Shown piece after piece: positions 61,969 through 64,000 of a DNA stretch of 64,000 nucleotides. The position numbers and the translations under genes were made by a program. Under the pieces are notes generated by a model. The model worked only from the letters and a program-made list of their open reading frames with translations. It made no database searches and had not been told where the DNA came from. This DNA comes from Pleurostoma richardsiae (lineage: Eukaryota > Ascomycota > Sordariomycetes > Calosphaeriales > Pleurostomataceae): NCBI GenBank assembly GCA_030052745.1, contig JANBVO010000002.1:1550001-1614000 (forward strand). The letters run 5' to 3'. The number at the start of each line of letters is the position of its first letter. Position 1 is the first letter of the stretch.

Positions 61969-64000
61969 GATGTGCAAGCAACATGGAAGCCAGCACCACC
62001 ACCACCGGCACCACATAATGGTGAGGAAGTCTGTCTCAAGCCACACACACAGACCATGAATCACCTACAGTAGGCTCGGATCCGCGTAGCTTGCCCGCTC
62101 GGCAAGTCGAGGCTCTCGGGCTGCACAGGATCAGTGCGAGGCGGCGCAGGCAGACGACAGCTGCTCCCGCTGCTGTTTTGGGCCATTTTCCTGTCACCAG
62201 CGAAGATGTGCACGATGCATACACACACACCCGCGTGTACTGCATTGTACGGATGGATTACCTGCCGGACCCTTGCCATACATGGTAAAGTTACGTATGT
62301 ACTCGTACAAAAATGAGGTGTCCGCCAATGCCCAAGAGCCTGTGAGGGGGCCCTTGGAGGCTGGAGCTCAGTGGAACCGACTGGCTCCGCGTCCTGGGAG
62401 CTTGGATCAACGCCGGCCCACGACGGGGTGTATCCACGGAGCAGACGCCAGGCCTAGCTAGTGTCGCTACTGTGGTAGGCGAGCATGGACCCTAACTCCA
62501 TAACTTACCTGCTTACCTAGGTGGCCGTATCTGGTGGTGGATACGGATTCTTGAGCGTATCTGGAAAGTCTGGGCGCTGGGATGCTGAATACGTTGAACA
62601 ACTAGTGGTAGGCAGGTAGTCGAAGGAAGAGTTGACGACACAGCGCTCGAAACGGAGACTTTCGGAAGTACTGCGATTACTGGCCTGTACCTGGCTTGCT
62701 GATCAACCTGAGGATGAAGTGTAAAGTGCGGGGAGTTAAGGGAAACCCTCGGCAACCTCTTGCAATGTTGCGCGGCCCAACTACATCATCCTGACCGAGC
62801 AGACATGTTTTTCGAGTAGTTGAACCATCACAAGCCGACGAGATGGCCAGACTAATGAACTAACAGCCTCTCGCCACATTCGTACCAGCAGGAAACCTAT
62901 TTTAAGCGCGGGCGGAGGCAAGGAGCTCGGAACGAAACCCTCGATGCCAACAGAGTTCGAATAGCTTAAACGCCTGACGCCAACGCCGACGCCAGCAACA
63001 AACAACTTCCCTGCCACCTCGAGACCTGCTCCGCAGTGCCCCGTATCAGGCCTGAGCGCATCACCAGGAAGGGCACCATCGCGGAACGGCTTGGAAGGGA
63101 GCGTGTCATTGGGACGCTTTGCTGCGTCTCTCCAGTTCCGAGCCATCTCTTTCGATCCAATAGAAAACAGTCCCCCGAGTGCCATGGCCGAGTCTCTCGC
63201 GGCAACTTCCAACCGACTGCACCGATGGCTATTAATGAACACACCCTTCTCACGGGATAGTCTTCGGCTTCTCGCCGCTCATTGACTGTACAGCTCACCG
63301 GCACTATGCGCAGGCAGGCCAGCATGTGCTCTGCCGTGCCGCATCTTGCTCTGCGCTTGCTGAACTGGAGGGTCGTGGAATTGGCCGCGTCCAGAACCAT
63401 CTGCGTGGGCTTCTACGGCTTCCAAACATAGACAATGCCCTCTCCTTAGCTGTCAGGCAGAACTGGACATGCTGCCTGCAGGCAGTGAAGCCATCCACGT
63501 TGGAGCCCCCTCCCTGAGGGGATGCCAACAGAGCGAGCGCTACTGGGCTGGACATGACTGCCCATATTCGCCCGGTTGAAAGGAATATGAGGAGACATGT
63601 TAGGAAGAGCAAGTGCGCCTCATACTGACTACTCAGATCACACAACAAACCTGTCGAGAGCCCTCCACACGGGACGTTTTCACGGCCACCTGAAAAAAGT
63701 TCCGATTCGTCCATGTCCTCTCTCTGGCTTGGAAACAGACTATTCGCCGTGTTTGCTGAGCCATCATCGGTCAGACAGACTCCTCGCTCGACTTGCTTCT
63801 TCCCGCAACCACCGAGAATTCTCTGCCTTGCGTGCCTCTGCTTTCTTTTTTTTTCTTCCCGCGAATCTCAGTGGCTCCAACCGACCGTTTGCGGGGCTCA
63901 AGGATCAAATGTCTTGCGCCTTGTCCAGTCTAGAGCCGCCTTGTTTCCAAGGGTCGTTCATGGGCAGTCCCTGCTCGTGGGCCCTCGTCGGTGGACAGGA

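Larger units (their letters stand above)
60817..64000. other. ras2 upstream region to the window edge, no gene called
   Basis: 3.2 kb containing GGA-rich DNA (about 61073-61150), GGTA/TACC word clusters (61180-61290, 61440-61490, 61720-61760) and A-runs (61399-61412, 61951-61968). Open frames are short and lack domain character. This is probably the ras2 promoter and leader. Confidence 0.55.

Noticed and set aside
1-64000. Secondary-metabolite cluster, transposon or CRISPR-like array
   Set aside because: No polyketide synthase, NRPS, terpene cyclase, transposase, reverse transcriptase or regularly spaced repeats were found; genes are conserved housekeeping or signalling functions.

Overview
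The window is nuclear DNA of a filamentous ascomycete, most likely a Sordariomycete. The genes carry short introns (about 45-260 nt) with GT..AG ends and CTGAC/CTAAC-like branch sites. The closest recognisable relatives of several products are Neurospora/Magnaporthe/Fusarium-type proteins: StuA, CCG-6-like wall protein, class III chitin synthase and Ras2. There are no operons, ribosome binding sites or CRISPR arrays, and I found no tRNA or rRNA gene. Gene density is low: thirteen protein genes in 64 kb, separated by several gene-free stretches of 4-13 kb.

Layout from left to right. Position 1-470 (minus) is the N-terminal part of the APSES regulator StuA, cut by the window edge. A gene-free block of about 13.5 kb follows. 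A BRCT-domain protein (+) lies at 13966-15040. A five-exon short-chain acyl-CoA synthetase of the ACSS3 type (-) lies at 17438-19801 and ends in the peroxisomal signal AKL. About 6 kb of weakly structured, lower-GC DNA follows, then a small CCG-6-like GPI-anchored wall protein (-, 25730-26395). After another 3.9 kb come a quinone oxidoreductase (+, 30296-31362) and, convergent to it, glutamate-5-semialdehyde dehydrogenase/PRO2 (-, 31563-33013). PRO2 shares a divergent promoter region with a DHA1-type MFS transporter (+, 34396-36289). Four minus-strand genes follow in a row: a threonine dehydratase/serine racemase-like PLP enzyme, mitochondrial ketol-acid reductoisomerase (ILV5), the NEDD8 conjugating enzyme UBC12, and a class III chitin synthase. 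After 5.7 kb comes an OPY2-type membrane anchor (+, 51255-52621), and after 7.3 kb ras2 (-, 59954-60816). The last 3.2 kb hold nothing I can call.

Two themes recur. One is amino-acid metabolism (PRO2, the PLP ammonia-lyase, ILV5), with a perfect Gcn4/CPC1 site upstream of PRO2. The other is morphogenesis, cell wall and signalling (StuA, CCG-6-like, chitin synthase, OPY2, Ras2). This looks like ordinary chromosomal neighbourhood rather than a biosynthetic cluster or mobile island. I found no convincing novel system. The points most worth a second look are the very long StuA upstream region with a coding-like leader segment, the PTS1 on the acyl-CoA synthetase, several micro-exons of 21-39 nt that automated calls would miss, the dispersed TACGGAGTA and GGTA/TACC motifs confined to non-coding DNA, and a weak possible sugar-isomerase (SIS) relic near 23.2 kb. 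Exon borders were derived by eye from splice signals and reading frame; all of them keep frame from start to stop.
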